Source: an uncultured Bacteroidia bacterium (GTDB lineage: Bacteria; Bacteroidota; Bacteroidia; Bacteroidales; Prolixibacteraceae). From it: DNA of 41,525 nucleotides. Shown here piece by piece: positions 18,659 through 27,733 of this stretch. The notes below the pieces were generated by a model. The model ran no database searches and had not been told where the DNA came from. It saw only the letters and a list, made by a program, of their open reading frames with translations. A program made the position numbers and the translations under genes. Position 1 is the stretch's first letter. The number at the start of each line of letters is the position of its first letter. The stretch lies in the NCBI GenBank assembly GCA_903923905.1, contig CAIXZH010000001.1:1-41525 (forward strand). The letters are read 5' to 3'.

Positions 18659-20512
18659 ATGAAGAACGAGAATTTCAATTATATCGATTCCCTTTTAAGA
18701 TTCAAAAGACAAGACACTGCAATTGTTAAAATTGGGATGGTTACACTTGGAGGTATGTATCCGATCAGGTTACAATCGATGACTGACACCGACACTAAAG
18801 ATACCGAAAGCACAGTTAATCAGGTGATTAAAATAATCGATGCAGGAGCTGATTTTGTAAGGGTAACCGTTCAGGGGATTCGGGAAGCTGAAAATTTAAA
18901 GAATATCAGGGCAGAACTCGATCGCAGAGGATACTTGAACCCGTTGGTTGCAGATGTCCATTTCAATCCAGCAGCAGCCGATATCGCCATTAAATATGTC
19001 CGTAAAGTTCGGATCAACCCCGGGAATTTCTATGATAAGCGGGCTAAATTCGAACATCTTCTCTATACCAACGAAGAATACCGCGAAGAACTTGCCAAAA
19101 TTGAAGAACGTTTTGTCCCTTTTATTAAGGAATGTAAAGCCCGGGGCACTGCTTTACGGATAGGTGCCAACCAGGGTTCACTCTCTGACAGAATTATGAG
19201 CCGGTATGGCGACACTCCTGCCGGCATCGTAGAATCGGTCATGGAATTCCTGAGAATCTGCAAAAGAGAAGATTATCACAACATTGTGGTGTCTATCAAA
19301 TCCAGCAATACAAGGACCATGGTTTATACAGTCAGGCTGATGAATTATCGGATGAGGCTGGAGGATATGAATTATCCGTTTCATATTGGGGTAACTGAGG
19401 CGGGTGAAGGAGAGGATGGAAGAATAAAATCGGCTGTTGGTTCAGGGGCACTCCTAGCTGACGGAATAGGTGATACAATTCGTATTTCTCTTACTGAAGA
19501 CCCTGCTGCAGAAATCCCATTTGCCCGTAAGCTGGTTGATGTTTTTAAGGGTAGGGAGAACCACGCAGCCATTAAAGCTCCTCTTGTTGCACAGACTAAT
19601 CCCTTTGAATATGAACGTCGCTCAAACAGACCCGTCAGTGATATCGGAGGGAAAAAACCTGCTGTTGTTATCGGCAGTCTCAATAAATATACCAGGGAAG
19701 AGATTCGAACCCTGAATTCCGGAAGTGAACCCGAATATTTCTACGATGGAAAACGGATTCTTGATCGCGGGAACAAGTCCTATCCGATACTTTCGTGCGA
19801 AGATTACCTTTTCAACGATAACTATACTGGACAGATGCGCTTTGTACGGATCAATAAAAATGAATACGACGTTTTTAAAGAGGAGAACCCTGAAATCATT
19901 GAGAAATTGAAGCGGGAGCGCAAAGTTATCCTGATTATGGAGAGCGATAACCTGAATTGTTATGCGGAAATGCGCGCTTTTTTTATGGAATTGGATGCGC
20001 ACATTATAAAATGTCCTGTAATTCTGCACCGCGGTTACTGGGAAAATAATTATGAAGATTTGCTGGTTAGAGCGTCAACGGATCTGGGAGGACTATTCAT
20101 CGATGGATATGGAGATGGCATTCTATTGACAAACGAAGGGAATACAGGTTATAACGAATTAAAAAACCTTGCTTTTGGCATCCTTCAGGCCAGCCGGATG
20201 CGAGTAACAAAAACTGAATTTATATCCTGCCCGGGGTGCGGCAGAACACTTTTTGATATCCGGGATACTCTTGCTGAAATTAAACACAACTTCAATCACC
20301 TGAAGAATCTGAAAATTGGAATCATGGGATGTGTGGTGAACGGTCCCGGTGAAATGGGAGATGTTGATTATGGTTTTGTAGGTTCCGGGAAACGAAAAAT
20401 CAATCTGTATAAAGGACAGAAATTAATTAAACGTCATGTTGATATCGAAAATGCAGTGGAAGAGCTTAAGAAACTGATCAAGGAATACGGCGAATGGAAA
20501 GAGCCTCACTGA
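18659..20512 (+). CDS. ispG: 4-hydroxy-3-methylbut-2-enyl diphosphate synthase, large form
   Basis: A 617-residue iron-sulfur enzyme of the MEP isoprenoid pathway that converts methylerythritol cyclodiphosphate to HMBPP. It is the long form known from Bacteroidota, Chlamydiae and plastids: an N-terminal TIM barrel (about residues 20-300), an inserted domain (about 300-515) and the C-terminal [4Fe-4S] domain with Cys524, Cys527 (CPGCGRT), Cys558 and Glu565 (CVVNGPGE). All cluster ligands are present. It converges on the PBP gene with only 3 bases between the stops. Isoprenoid supply for undecaprenyl phosphate links it loosely to the envelope genes nearby. Confidence 0.97.
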   Translation: MKNENFNYIDSLLRFKRQDTAIVKIGMVTLGGMYPIRLQSMTDTDTKDTESTVNQVIKIIDAGADFVRVTVQGIREAENLKNIRAELDRRGYLNPLVADVHFNPAAADIAIKYVRKVRINPGNFYDKRAKFEHLLYTNEEYREELAKIEERFVPFIKECKARGTALRIGANQGSLSDRIMSRYGDTPAGIVESVMEFLRICKREDYHNIVVSIKSSNTRTMVYTVRLMNYRMRLEDMNYPFHIGVTEAGEGEDGRIKSAVGSGALLADGIGDTIRISLTEDPAAEIPFARKLVDVFKGRENHAAIKAPLVAQTNPFEYERRSNRPVSDIGGKKPAVVIGSLNKYTREEIRTLNSGSEPEYFYDGKRILDRGNKSYPILSCEDYLFNDNYTGQMRFVRINKNEYDVFKEENPEIIEKLKRERKVILIMESDNLNCYAEMRAFFMELDAHIIKCPVILHRGYWENNYEDLLVRASTDLGGLFIDGYGDGILLTNEGNTGYNELKNLAFGILQASRMRVTKTEFISCPGCGRTLFDIRDTLAEIKHNFNHLKNLKIGIMGCVVNGPGEMGDVDYGFVGSGKRKINLYKGQKLIKRHVDIENAVEELKKLIKEYGEWKEPH

Positions 20513-20515
20513 TTT

Positions 20516-22867
20516 TCAAAAGAAATCACTTTCACTACCATGCGTATCCTTATCTTTCATCACCTTCGAGCAATCAAGATCCATCCTGAATCCTTCCGGC
20601 ACCTCAAACCGAGTTCCTTGTGAGTATCCTAATGTAGGATCACTATAGATCTTATTCATGAAATAACCATAAACCGGCAATGCCATATTTGCACCCTGGC
20701 CCATGGTAAGCCCTTCAAAGTGGATGGCCCGTAAATCTCCTCCTGTCCAGACCCCGGTAACCAATTCGGGTGTAATACCCATAAACCATCCGTCAGATTG
20801 ATTTTGAGTGGTCCCCGTTTTCCCTGCAATATCTGCGGTTAGATTCCCATAGATCAATCCTTCCCTTCGAAGTCTCTGGCTGGTTCCCTCGTTAACAACA
20901 CCTTCCATAAGATTAAGCATCAAATAGGCTGTTTTTGGATCGATCGCGTCATGATGATCAGGAGAGAAGCGGGCCAGGATATTCCCATTCTTATCTTCAA
21001 TACGTGTTACAAAGATTGGTTTCGTATAAACCCCATGATTGGCATAAGTACCATATGCCCCAACCATTTCATAAATGCTGACATCAGAAGTTCCCAGGAA
21101 CATCGATGGGACTGCATCGATCGGACTGGTTATCCCCATTTTTCGCATCATATTCGCCATCGATTCCGGATTAAATTGCTTCATTACCCATCCTGAAACC
21201 TGATTGACTGAATTGGCAAGGCCCCATTTTAAAGTAACCATTTGACCGTCAAAATCGGTATTTCCCGAATTCTTGGCGGTCCAGGTCGTTCCATCCGGCA
21301 AATAAAAAGTTTGTTCGGCATTCGGTACCATGGTACATGGCGAATAACCGTTCTGCATGGCCAGGGTATAAAGGAACGGCTTAACGGTCGATCCGACCTG
21401 CCGCTTCCCTAGCTTCACCATGTCGTACATGAAATATTTGTAATTGGGACCTCCTACCCAGGCTTTCACATGACCGGTTTTAGTCTCCATGGTCATCATC
21501 GCAGATCGCAGGAACCCAAGTGAATATTTTACAGAGTCAAGTGGGGTCATGGTTGTATCAATTTCACCGCGCCAGCTAAATACGGTCATTTCAGCGGGTT
21601 TCCTGAATTCCCGTTGAATCTCTTCCTGACTAAGCCCCTGACTTTTTAGTTGCCGGTAATGTTCACTTTGTCTGACCGCAATATTGAGCAGGTTATGTGC
21701 CTCTTCATCGGACATTGAATTCGGGAACGGACGGTTCCTCAGCCCCCTTAACCGCTGATTGAATACAGGTTGAATTTCAACACTAAGATGCTGCCTGATT
21801 GCGTATTCTGCATATTTTTGCATCCTCATATCAATCGTCGAATAGATTTTCAATCCATCTGAATGAATATTATAGGATGTTCCATCAGGTTTGGGATTTT
21901 TATGACACCATCCGTACAATGGATTAGTTACCCATTCTATGGAGTCGTCCCTGAACTGCAGGTTTTGCCAGGCACCATATCTGGCACGGTCAGGCTTTTG
22001 GGCCATCAATGTGGTCCGAAGGTACTCTGTAAAATAGATTCCAGGGCTTGATTTAAAATCCTCTTTATGGTAATTCAAACTTAATGGTTGTGATTTCAGG
22101 CTATTACACTCTGTTGTTGAGATGGATCCGAATTTGCGAACCTGATTCAGTACAACATTACGCCGCTGTTTCACTATTTCAGGGCGTCTTACCGGATTGT
22201 ACAATGAGGGATTTTTAGCCATTCCAATAAGCATTGCAGACTGTTCCAGGGTCAGTCGATCAGGGGTGGTTCCAAAATATATCTGGGCAGCCGATTTTAT
22301 GCCAACAGCCAGATTGAGAAAGTCAAACTTATTAAGGTACATTGTCAGGATCTCCTCCTTGGTGAAGTTCCGTTCAAGTTTAACGGCGATCACCCATTCC
22401 CTGAATTTTCGAAATGCCAGGTTCAACTTATGGTCCATCTCTTCACGAGGAAATAACATCTTTGCCAACTGCTGACTGATGGTACTACCTCCGCCTGAAC
22501 TCTCATTCCCGGTGACTACACCTTTTGCGACCCTGAGTAATCCCCTGACATCAATTCCGGAATGGTGGTAAAACCGTTCATCTTCGGTCGCAATCAGGGC
22601 TGTTATAACATTTTGACTGATCTGTTCATAAGGAACATAGGTTCTGTTCTCTTTATAAAAAAATTTACGGAGTACCAATCCATCAGAGGAATAGACCTCC
22701 GAGGCCAACGATGTCTCAATATTTTCAAGTTCCGTGAGCGAAGGCATAAACCCGAGTTTGCCGTTTGCAACAAGGGTAAACAGAATAATAATCAACAGGA
22801 TACCAATGCCGAACAGGCTCCAGAATATTTTAATATAATTATGAAAAGAATGATTTTTAACGGTCAT
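20516..22867 (-). CDS. Class A penicillin-binding protein (PBP1A family)
   Basis: A 783-residue bifunctional peptidoglycan synthase. One transmembrane helix lies at about residues 15-35. The GT51 transglycosylase domain carries the catalytic ATEDERFYHHSGID motif (Glu95). The transpeptidase domain has STVK (Ser493, Lys496), SVN (553-555) and KTGTT (683-687), so both active sites look complete. It polymerises and cross-links lipid II outside the inner membrane. It follows rfbC but is separated from it by a terminator and has its own promoter box at 22890-22897. mrcA or pbpF-type names are possible, so no symbol is assigned. Confidence 0.96.
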   Translation of the reverse strand: MTVKNHSFHNYIKIFWSLFGIGILLIIILFTLVANGKLGFMPSLTELENIETSLASEVYSSDGLVLRKFFYKENRTYVPYEQISQNVITALIATEDERFYHHSGIDVRGLLRVAKGVVTGNESSGGGSTISQQLAKMLFPREEMDHKLNLAFRKFREWVIAVKLERNFTKEEILTMYLNKFDFLNLAVGIKSAAQIYFGTTPDRLTLEQSAMLIGMAKNPSLYNPVRRPEIVKQRRNVVLNQVRKFGSISTTECNSLKSQPLSLNYHKEDFKSSPGIYFTEYLRTTLMAQKPDRARYGAWQNLQFRDDSIEWVTNPLYGWCHKNPKPDGTSYNIHSDGLKIYSTIDMRMQKYAEYAIRQHLSVEIQPVFNQRLRGLRNRPFPNSMSDEEAHNLLNIAVRQSEHYRQLKSQGLSQEEIQREFRKPAEMTVFSWRGEIDTTMTPLDSVKYSLGFLRSAMMTMETKTGHVKAWVGGPNYKYFMYDMVKLGKRQVGSTVKPFLYTLAMQNGYSPCTMVPNAEQTFYLPDGTTWTAKNSGNTDFDGQMVTLKWGLANSVNQVSGWVMKQFNPESMANMMRKMGITSPIDAVPSMFLGTSDVSIYEMVGAYGTYANHGVYTKPIFVTRIEDKNGNILARFSPDHHDAIDPKTAYLMLNLMEGVVNEGTSQRLRREGLIYGNLTADIAGKTGTTQNQSDGWFMGITPELVTGVWTGGDLRAIHFEGLTMGQGANMALPVYGYFMNKIYSDPTLGYSQGTRFEVPEGFRMDLDCSKVMKDKDTHGSESDFF

Positions 22868-22889
22868 AAACAGAATTATTTGGATGCTG

Positions 22890-22897
22890 CAAAATTA
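22890..22897 (-). promoter_or_regulatory. -7 box for the PBP1A-type gene
   Basis: TAATTTTG on the minus strand, followed by CA, fits TAnnTTTG. It lies between the rfbC terminator and the PBP ATG at 22867, implying a very short leader. No -33 element at normal spacing was seen. Confidence 0.5.
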
Positions 22898-22901
22898 CAT
22901 C

Positions 22902-22952
22902 AAAAACGCAAATGAATAAATGAACTTATTTCGTTTATTCTTTTGCGTTTTT
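22902..22952 (-). terminator. Terminator overlapping the 3' end of rfbC
   Basis: A long stem (AAAAACGCAAA and GAATAAA paired with TTTATTC and TTTGCGTTTTT, one T-T mismatch), ending in a T run on the minus strand. The promoter-proximal arm lies inside the last rfbC codons (Asn-Ala-Lys-Glu-stop), so coding and terminator functions overlap. Confidence 0.75.
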
Positions 22953-23501
22953 GTAATGGAAGCAGTCTATTTGTAGAAGCATTGGGAGATTTCTGTCTTT
23001 TTCGGAGAGTTTTATCTCTTCAGGATAAAGAAGCCAGTCAATATTTATTGTAGGATCATTCCAGATCAAGCCTCCATCGGCAGCTGGGTTGTAATAATTA
23101 TCACATTTATAAGAGAATACAGCAGTTTCGCTGAGTACTGCAAATCCATGGGCAAATCCTCTTGGAATATAAAGCTGGCTATGGTTTGTTTCTGACAAAC
23201 GAACTGACACATATTTCCCATACGTTGGAGATCCGATTCTGAGATCTACCGCAATATCAAGAACCTCTCCCTGAAGACATTGGACTAGTTTTGCCTGAGT
23301 AAATGGGGGACGCTGAAAATGGAGCCCGCGTAAAACCCCAAATCCTGATTTGGACTGATTATCCTGAATAAATGGCACTTCCCCAACGTATTGATTAAAA
23401 ATATCCTGGCGAAAGGATTCGAAAAAATACCCGCGGTGGTCGCCAAAAACGTCGGGTTCAAATATTAATACTTCAGGAATGGAGGTTGATATTACTTTCA
23501 T
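22935..23501 (-). CDS. rfbC: dTDP-4-dehydrorhamnose 3,5-epimerase
   Basis: A 188-residue cupin enzyme of dTDP-L-rhamnose synthesis. Motifs are DHRGYFFESFRQ near the start, VLRGLHFQ with the catalytic His, and LYIPRGFAHGF. The start at 23501 (MKVISTSIPEV) is preferred; the frame extends to an ATG at 23543, but that adds an atypical 14-residue leader and its ATG lies inside an inverted repeat. It is the last gene of the polysaccharide set, 181 bases after rfbA. rfbB and rfbD are not in the window. Confidence 0.95.
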   Translation of the reverse strand: MKVISTSIPEVLIFEPDVFGDHRGYFFESFRQDIFNQYVGEVPFIQDNQSKSGFGVLRGLHFQRPPFTQAKLVQCLQGEVLDIAVDLRIGSPTYGKYVSVRLSETNHSQLYIPRGFAHGFAVLSETAVFSYKCDNYYNPAADGGLIWNDPTINIDWLLYPEEIKLSEKDRNLPMLLQIDCFHYKNAKE

Positions 23502-23534
23502 CTGTATATAATTTGTTTTTTCAAGGCCAGATGG

Positions 23535-23588
23535 AATAGCCATGATGATAAATTCATTTCGGTTGGTGATTTCTCAACCATGGCTATT
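23535..23588 (-). promoter_or_regulatory. Inverted repeat upstream of rfbC
   Basis: AATAGCCATG (23535-23544) and CATGGCTATT (23579-23588) are perfect 10-base arms. Inside them a smaller GGTTG/CAACC pair is also possible. It lies in the rfbA-rfbC gap and could be an attenuator, a processing site or a chance structure. Confidence 0.35.
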
Positions 23589-23682
23589 TCATCAATCTTT
23601 AATTTGTTTATTAATCAAATTTCCCTATCGTGTTTGCTCCTGACAAAACAGCTAAGCTTTTGAATTTGTTCCGTTAAACTAA

Positions 23683-24558
23683 TTAATCTCCGGCTAATCT
23701 GACCAGGTATTGCCCATACTGATTTTTGATCATTGGCTGAGCCAATGAAATCAACTGCTCTTTTGATATCCACCGGTTATGATAGGCAATCTCCTCAGGG
23801 CAGGCAACTTTTAAACCCTGACGAGTCTCTATGGTTTCTATAAAATTGGAAGCCTGGATCAGAGAGGTGTGAGTCCCGGTATCAAGCCAGGCAAAACCGC
23901 GTCCCATAGTCGACAATTTCAGCCTTTTTTGCTGCATATATTCCTGATTGACTGTCGTTATCTCTAATTCTCCACGGGGTGAAGGTTTTATCTTTTTAGC
24001 AACTTCAATGACTGAATTCGGATAAAAATAGAGCCCCACAACTGCGAAGTTTGATTTCGGAACCTCTGGTTTCTCTTCCAACGAAAGGACGTTTCCCTCC
24101 TTATCAATTTCTGCGACGCCATATCGTTCAGGATCTGAAACAACATACCCAAAGATTACCGCTTTCTTCTCCTTTTTTACCAGCTTAACTGATTCATGTA
24201 GCATTCCTGAGAAGCCGTAACCATAAAAGATATTGTCTCCCAGTACCAGACACACATCATCATCTCCTATAAATTCCTCACCAAGAAGAAAAGCTTGCGC
24301 AAGTCCGTCAGGTGAAGGTTGAATTTTATATGTTATGTGAATACCCCAGTCGTTCCCTGTTCCCAATAATCGCTCATACATGACAATATCTTCCGGCGTT
24401 GAGATTACCAGAATTTCTCGGATTCCCGAAAGCATCAGTGTAGATAAAGGGTAATAAACCATTGGCTTATCATAAACTGGTAACAATTGCTTTGAAACCC
24501 CTTTGGTGATTGGGTACAACCTGGTACCTGAACCGCCTGCAAGTATTATTCCTTTCAT
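23683..24558 (-). CDS. rfbA: Glucose-1-phosphate thymidylyltransferase
   Basis: A 291-residue nucleotidyltransferase that makes dTDP-glucose, the first step to dTDP-L-rhamnose. The N-terminal signature [20 protein letters not shown] and the [12 protein letters not shown] segment are characteristic of Rml[13 protein letters not shown] follows near residue 220. Full length. It lies between the VanZ-like gene (147 bases upstream) and rfbC, probably in one transcript with them. Confidence 0.97.
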   Translation of the reverse strand: MKGIILAGGSGTRLYPITKGVSKQLLPVYDKPMVYYPLSTLMLSGIREILVISTPEDIVMYERLLGTGNDWGIHITYKIQPSPDGLAQAFLLGEEFIGDDDVCLVLGDNIFYGYGFSGMLHESVKLVKKEKKAVIFGYVVSDPERYGVAEIDKEGNVLSLEEKPEVPKSNFAVVGLYFYPNSVIEVAKKIKPSPRGELEITTVNQEYMQQKRLKLSTMGRGFAWLDTGTHTSLIQASNFIETIETRQGLKVACPEEIAYHNRWISKEQLISLAQPMIKNQYGQYLVRLAGD

Positions 24559-24705
24559 AATTGAATATTTAGTTTAACTTATTAAATTACAGGTATTTAA
24601 TTCAGAAACCATTCATATTAATTGCCTAATTACCGGAAGATTTAAACTTCGGTAAGATTAAAAAATATTTTTGAATTGATGCCCATATTGCAGAAAGCAG
24701 ATGAA

Positions 24706-25131
24706 TTAAATCTTCACCACAACCTGTTTTCTGCCTTTTTGAATTAATTGTTTATTCAATTGAACAAGAATCATGTAGATAGAAACGCCAATTAAGGCTC
24801 CGATTGAATTGGCAAGAATATCGTATAATTCAAAAGAACGTCCCATGTGCATTAAATATTGAGATATCTCCATCATTGTCCCCCAGCCAATTGCAAAGAA
24901 AATTACTGCGTAATACCATTGACGTTTAATCTCAGCATGCATTGACCAACAGGCAAGTACAGCAAGACCAAGATACATGCAGATATGGACGATTTTATCG
25001 GCTCCAGGGAATAAAGGCAATTGGGGAAAATCATTTGCCGGGAGCAAAGAAAGAAAGGCAACCAGAATCATATAAATGAGACTTAGTGTTATCCGTAACC
25101 ATTGCCGGATTGAGAAAAGGATAGAAATCAT
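24706..25131 (-). CDS. VanZ-like small membrane protein
   Basis: A 141-residue protein with about four hydrophobic segments and the VanZ-family pattern: SLLPANDFP after the first helix, GADKIVHICMYLGLAVL in the second, and a DILANSIGALIGV motif before the last. VanZ proteins give low-level teicoplanin resistance in enterococci, but most relatives have no assigned role and are often found near envelope glycan genes. It has its own promoter box at 25221-25228. A resistance role should not be assumed. Confidence 0.85.
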   Translation of the reverse strand: MISILFSIRQWLRITLSLIYMILVAFLSLLPANDFPQLPLFPGADKIVHICMYLGLAVLACWSMHAEIKRQWYYAVIFFAIGWGTMMEISQYLMHMGRSFELYDILANSIGALIGVSIYMILVQLNKQLIQKGRKQVVVKI

Positions 25132-25220
25132 TAATATTTTAAGATGTATTTGTTAACCGCTAACCTAGACAGGGTAGGTTGTAATTTTAAATCACAAACA
25201 ACTTTCCTGATCTTTTTTGA

Positions 25221-25228
25221 CAAAGATA
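25221..25228 (-). promoter_or_regulatory. -7 box for the VanZ-like gene
   Basis: TATCTTTG on the minus strand is an exact TAnnTTTG match. The leader of about 83 bases contains a small hairpin (AACCTA 25162-25167 with TAGGTT 25175-25180). The vanZ-rfbA-rfbC group may thus be transcribed separately from the WecA-like gene. Confidence 0.55.
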
Positions 25229-25412
25229 TCTAATTTAATGCTAAATGTAAAAATTATAAAACAGTGAGTTTTTATTGTAATCCTTGTCCTGTCCCTTGGT
25301 TGGTAAGGGGTATTAACGATTTATATTTTATGGAAATTTTCTTAGGGAATAAACCGGTTTTTCTCCAATCTGGTTTACTATACATAACTTTCACCTGGGT
25401 ATAGCCAGGACT

Positions 25413-26627
25413 CTACCAAAGATTAAATTTCTGAAGAAATGTCTGTCGGGTTAAAGGTTGTAAATCAGCCCTGCGGCGTTTGATTCTTGAAATAGTTTTT
25501 CTTCTGTCCTTTTCATCCGGGAACCCCGGAATCAATAGCTGTTGGAAGGGATCATCCTGTTTAATAAGTTTCTTCTTTCTGAGGATGAAGGCCGGAATCA
25601 TAAAGAGCATGGAACCAACAAGTGTGATATAGGTCGTAAGTCGAAGCACACCATAGGTATGCATAATAAAAACCACCAATATAAAAATTGTGTTTGCGCT
25701 TATAATGGTATAAGTGGCTTGAATATGAGAAAACCCTAAAGCGAGCAGGCGATGGTGCAAATGATTTCTATCTGCACTGAATGGTGAACGGCGATGTCTA
25801 ATTCGAATGGCCATAACTCTTAAAGTATCTATTAAGGGATAAGAAAGTATTCCAAATGAAATAATTGGAGCAGAAGATATGGCAAATGGCTGAGTCTGAT
25901 CTATGTTAAATTCATTGAACCGGATTACAAGGATCGTAATTATGGTTCCAAGTAAAAGTGACCCGGTATCTCCCATGAAAATCTTATACTCCTTCCCGTA
26001 AACATTAAAATAGAAAAAACCGGAAATTGCACCAATCAGTGAAAAACAGATTATCGCATATTCAAAATGACCACTAACCAGAAACCAACTGCCGAAAACC
26101 AATGAAATCAAAATGCTTAATCCGGAGGCCAATCCGTCAATCCCATCCATCAGATTAAATGCATTAATGATCACCACAAACGTAAAACCGGTGATTAAAA
26201 TACTGGGAATCATCCCAATTTCTGTTATGCCGAGCAGTCCGTGGAGATTTGTAAACCGGATATCAGCAAGGAAAATTAATAATCCTGCTGTAATAAGTTG
26301 AGCAATAATCTTTTTAAATGGTGACAAGTTAACGATATCGTCTTTTAATCCAACAAAGAAAATAACGATTATGGCAACCAGAATATAAGGCCATTCAGGG
26401 AGTTCATTTCCGTGTAATCCTATGGTTGTAACAAAAACAAAGCTGATGAATATAGCTATTCCACCAAGAGTTGGAATCGTCTTGGTAGTAGAAGATCTTG
26501 CGTTTGGCTTATCAAAAAGGCCCAGCTTATTTACCGCATGAACCACTATGCGTAAAACATAAAGTGAAATGCATAAAGCCAAGATAAAAATAGAGCTTAA
26601 TTGTATTGCAATTTGCAGTCCGTACAT
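25413..26627 (-). CDS. Undecaprenyl-phosphate glycosyl-1-phosphate transferase, WecA/TagO type
   Basis: A 404-residue polytopic membrane protein of the MraY/WecA family that transfers a sugar-1-phosphate (usually GlcNAc-1-P) to undecaprenyl phosphate to start glycan synthesis. It shows GLKDD (Asp96-Asp97), NAFNLMDGIDGLASG (155-169), FMGDTGSLLLG (217-227) and the cytoplasmic RNHLHHRLL loop (287-295). About ten transmembrane helices precede a basic cytosolic tail. The MraY substrate motifs for UDP-MurNAc-pentapeptide are not evident, so a polysaccharide-initiating role fits better. It lies downstream of the upxY-like gene. Confidence 0.93.
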   Translation of the reverse strand: MYGLQIAIQLSSIFILALCISLYVLRIVVHAVNKLGLFDKPNARSSTTKTIPTLGGIAIFISFVFVTTIGLHGNELPEWPYILVAIIVIFFVGLKDDIVNLSPFKKIIAQLITAGLLIFLADIRFTNLHGLLGITEIGMIPSILITGFTFVVIINAFNLMDGIDGLASGLSILISLVFGSWFLVSGHFEYAIICFSLIGAISGFFYFNVYGKEYKIFMGDTGSLLLGTIITILVIRFNEFNIDQTQPFAISSAPIISFGILSYPLIDTLRVMAIRIRHRRSPFSADRNHLHHRLLALGFSHIQATYTIISANTIFILVVFIMHTYGVLRLTTYITLVGSMLFMIPAFILRKKKLIKQDDPFQQLLIPGFPDEKDRRKTISRIKRRRADLQPLTRQTFLQKFNLW

Positions 26628-27016
26628 ATCTTGATAGGGTATAGGTTCAAATTTTTTTAGACAAAACCAATCTTTTTGAAAATTAAAATTGATTTAACTA
26701 TTGTTCAGATCATATCAATTAAATTCTTACAGAAATCTCGCTCCTTCTCTCCTAACCAACAAAATCTAAAATTTCTATAAGGAAGAATAGATATATTGTT
26801 TTTTACCAATATTTGTTACCATAGTTTACCGTTTCATAAAATAGCCTCTAATTTGACAATTTTTTGAATCGAATCTTTATAAAAATACCAATAAAATTCC
26901 ACTAATGTGTAAGGGATACAATTAGAATCAGTTTAAATTAATAAGCGGGAATCAGTTCTTAATAAGCGTAAGGGATTTCTTAATAAGCGTAAAAACAAGA
27001 TCGTTTTGTTCGGCGA
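26628..27016. other. 389-base gap between the WecA-like gene and upxY
   Basis: It holds the 21-base repeat array at 26938-27000 directly after the upxY stop, plus a partial degenerate copy near 26901-26921. The rest is AT-rich. No exact TAnnTTTG promoter for the WecA-like gene was found on the minus strand. Confidence 0.55.
26938..27000. repeat. Three 21-base direct repeats just after upxY
   Basis: Three head-to-tail units (26938-26958, 26959-26979, 26980-27000), each starting TTAATAAGCG; the second and third share TTAATAAGCGTAA. A period of exactly 21 bases equals two DNA helical turns, which suits cooperative protein binding. The 14-base core TAATAAGCGTAAAA in the third unit recurs in both arms of the palindrome at 17532-17573. 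Confidence 0.75.
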
Positions 27017-27538
27017 TTATGAAGGGGAATAGGATCGCAGATTTTTACCGGGGGCCTCAAGAAGGACAGTATACCCAAGCGGAGGAATACGGAGTGCAAC
27101 TTTATCTTTCCCTTTGAAATCGATAAGTTCTCCAATTACACCCAAAAGCGGACCGGCAACGATTTCGACCTTTTGTCCCGGTCTAAATTGCTCAGCAGTG
27201 ATTTCAATCGCGACCTCAACCTGTCCGAGCATCCTTTTTAAAAGATTTATATCCTCTTCCCGAATAATTGCAGCCTTCCCTTCGAAATATATGTAACTCA
27301 CAACATTGTAGATCTTAAGTACCGATTCGTACTCCTTACGACTAATGTAAACAAATACGTAGCCAGAGATAAGGGGCATCTCAACCCATTTTTTACGGTC
27401 ACTCCATTGCCTCAGTTTTCGTTGCATGGGTAGATATGCCTCAATCTTCTGTTCCTCCAGGTCAAAAAATACTTTTTTTTCAGATCTTGATTTTACACGA
27501 ATTGCGTACCAGTTATACTTAAATGTATTGTCTTCCAT
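27017..27538 (-). CDS. UpxY-like NusG-family transcription antiterminator
   Basis: A 173-residue NusG paralogue. The NGN domain is recognisable (YNWYAIRVKSRSEKKVFFDL near the start, PLISGYVFVYI in the middle), as is a C-terminal KOW segment (FRPGQKVEIVAGPLLGVIGE). In Bacteroides, UpxY proteins prevent premature termination in their own capsular polysaccharide operons. The start at 27538 is chosen over the ATG at 27559 because a perfect -7 box (27557-27564) covers that upstream ATG. The envelope glycan genes downstream fit this role, though the gap to them is large. Confidence 0.88.
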   Translation of the reverse strand: MEDNTFKYNWYAIRVKSRSEKKVFFDLEEQKIEAYLPMQRKLRQWSDRKKWVEMPLISGYVFVYISRKEYESVLKIYNVVSYIYFEGKAAIIREEDINLLKRMLGQVEVAIEITAEQFRPGQKVEIVAGPLLGVIGELIDFKGKDKVALRIPPLGYTVLLEAPGKNLRSYSPS

Positions 27539-27556
27539 TATTTCTCTTATGCTGTG

Positions 27557-27564
27557 CAAATATA
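27557..27564 (-). promoter_or_regulatory. upxY -7 box
   Basis: TATATTTG on the minus strand followed by CA, an exact TAnnTTTG match. Transcription from about 27550 would exclude the ATG at 27559 and use the one at 27538. The insertion sequence ends about 88 bases upstream. Confidence 0.55.
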
Positions 27565-27695
27565 GCGATTTTCGTACTTCATGTTTGTTTTACTCATGAA
27601 ACAAGTGTTTTTCAATGGTTTTGCATTCATACTGACTATCATCTAAATAAAGGGAGGTTCTATAATTTAAATATCAGTATATCAAATAAATATGT

Positions 27696-27703
27696 TATAT
27701 TTG
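27696..27703 (+). promoter_or_regulatory. Transposase -7 box
   Basis: TATATTTG matches TAnnTTTG, 31 bases before the preferred transposase start. No -33 TTG was seen at normal spacing. Confidence 0.45.
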
Positions 27704-27733
27704 GCTATTGAAAAACCCAATAACCATCAAGCA

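Noticed and set aside
24706-25131. Teicoplanin resistance gene
   Set aside because: VanZ-family membership alone does not show resistance, and no van operon genes are present.
25394-25409. Terminator after the WecA-like gene
   Set aside because: The CCTGG/CCAGG hairpin is only 5 base pairs and has no T tract in the direction of transcription.
26938-27000. CRISPR array
   Set aside because: The units are head-to-tail with no unique spacers and only 21 bases long, and there are no cas genes nearby.
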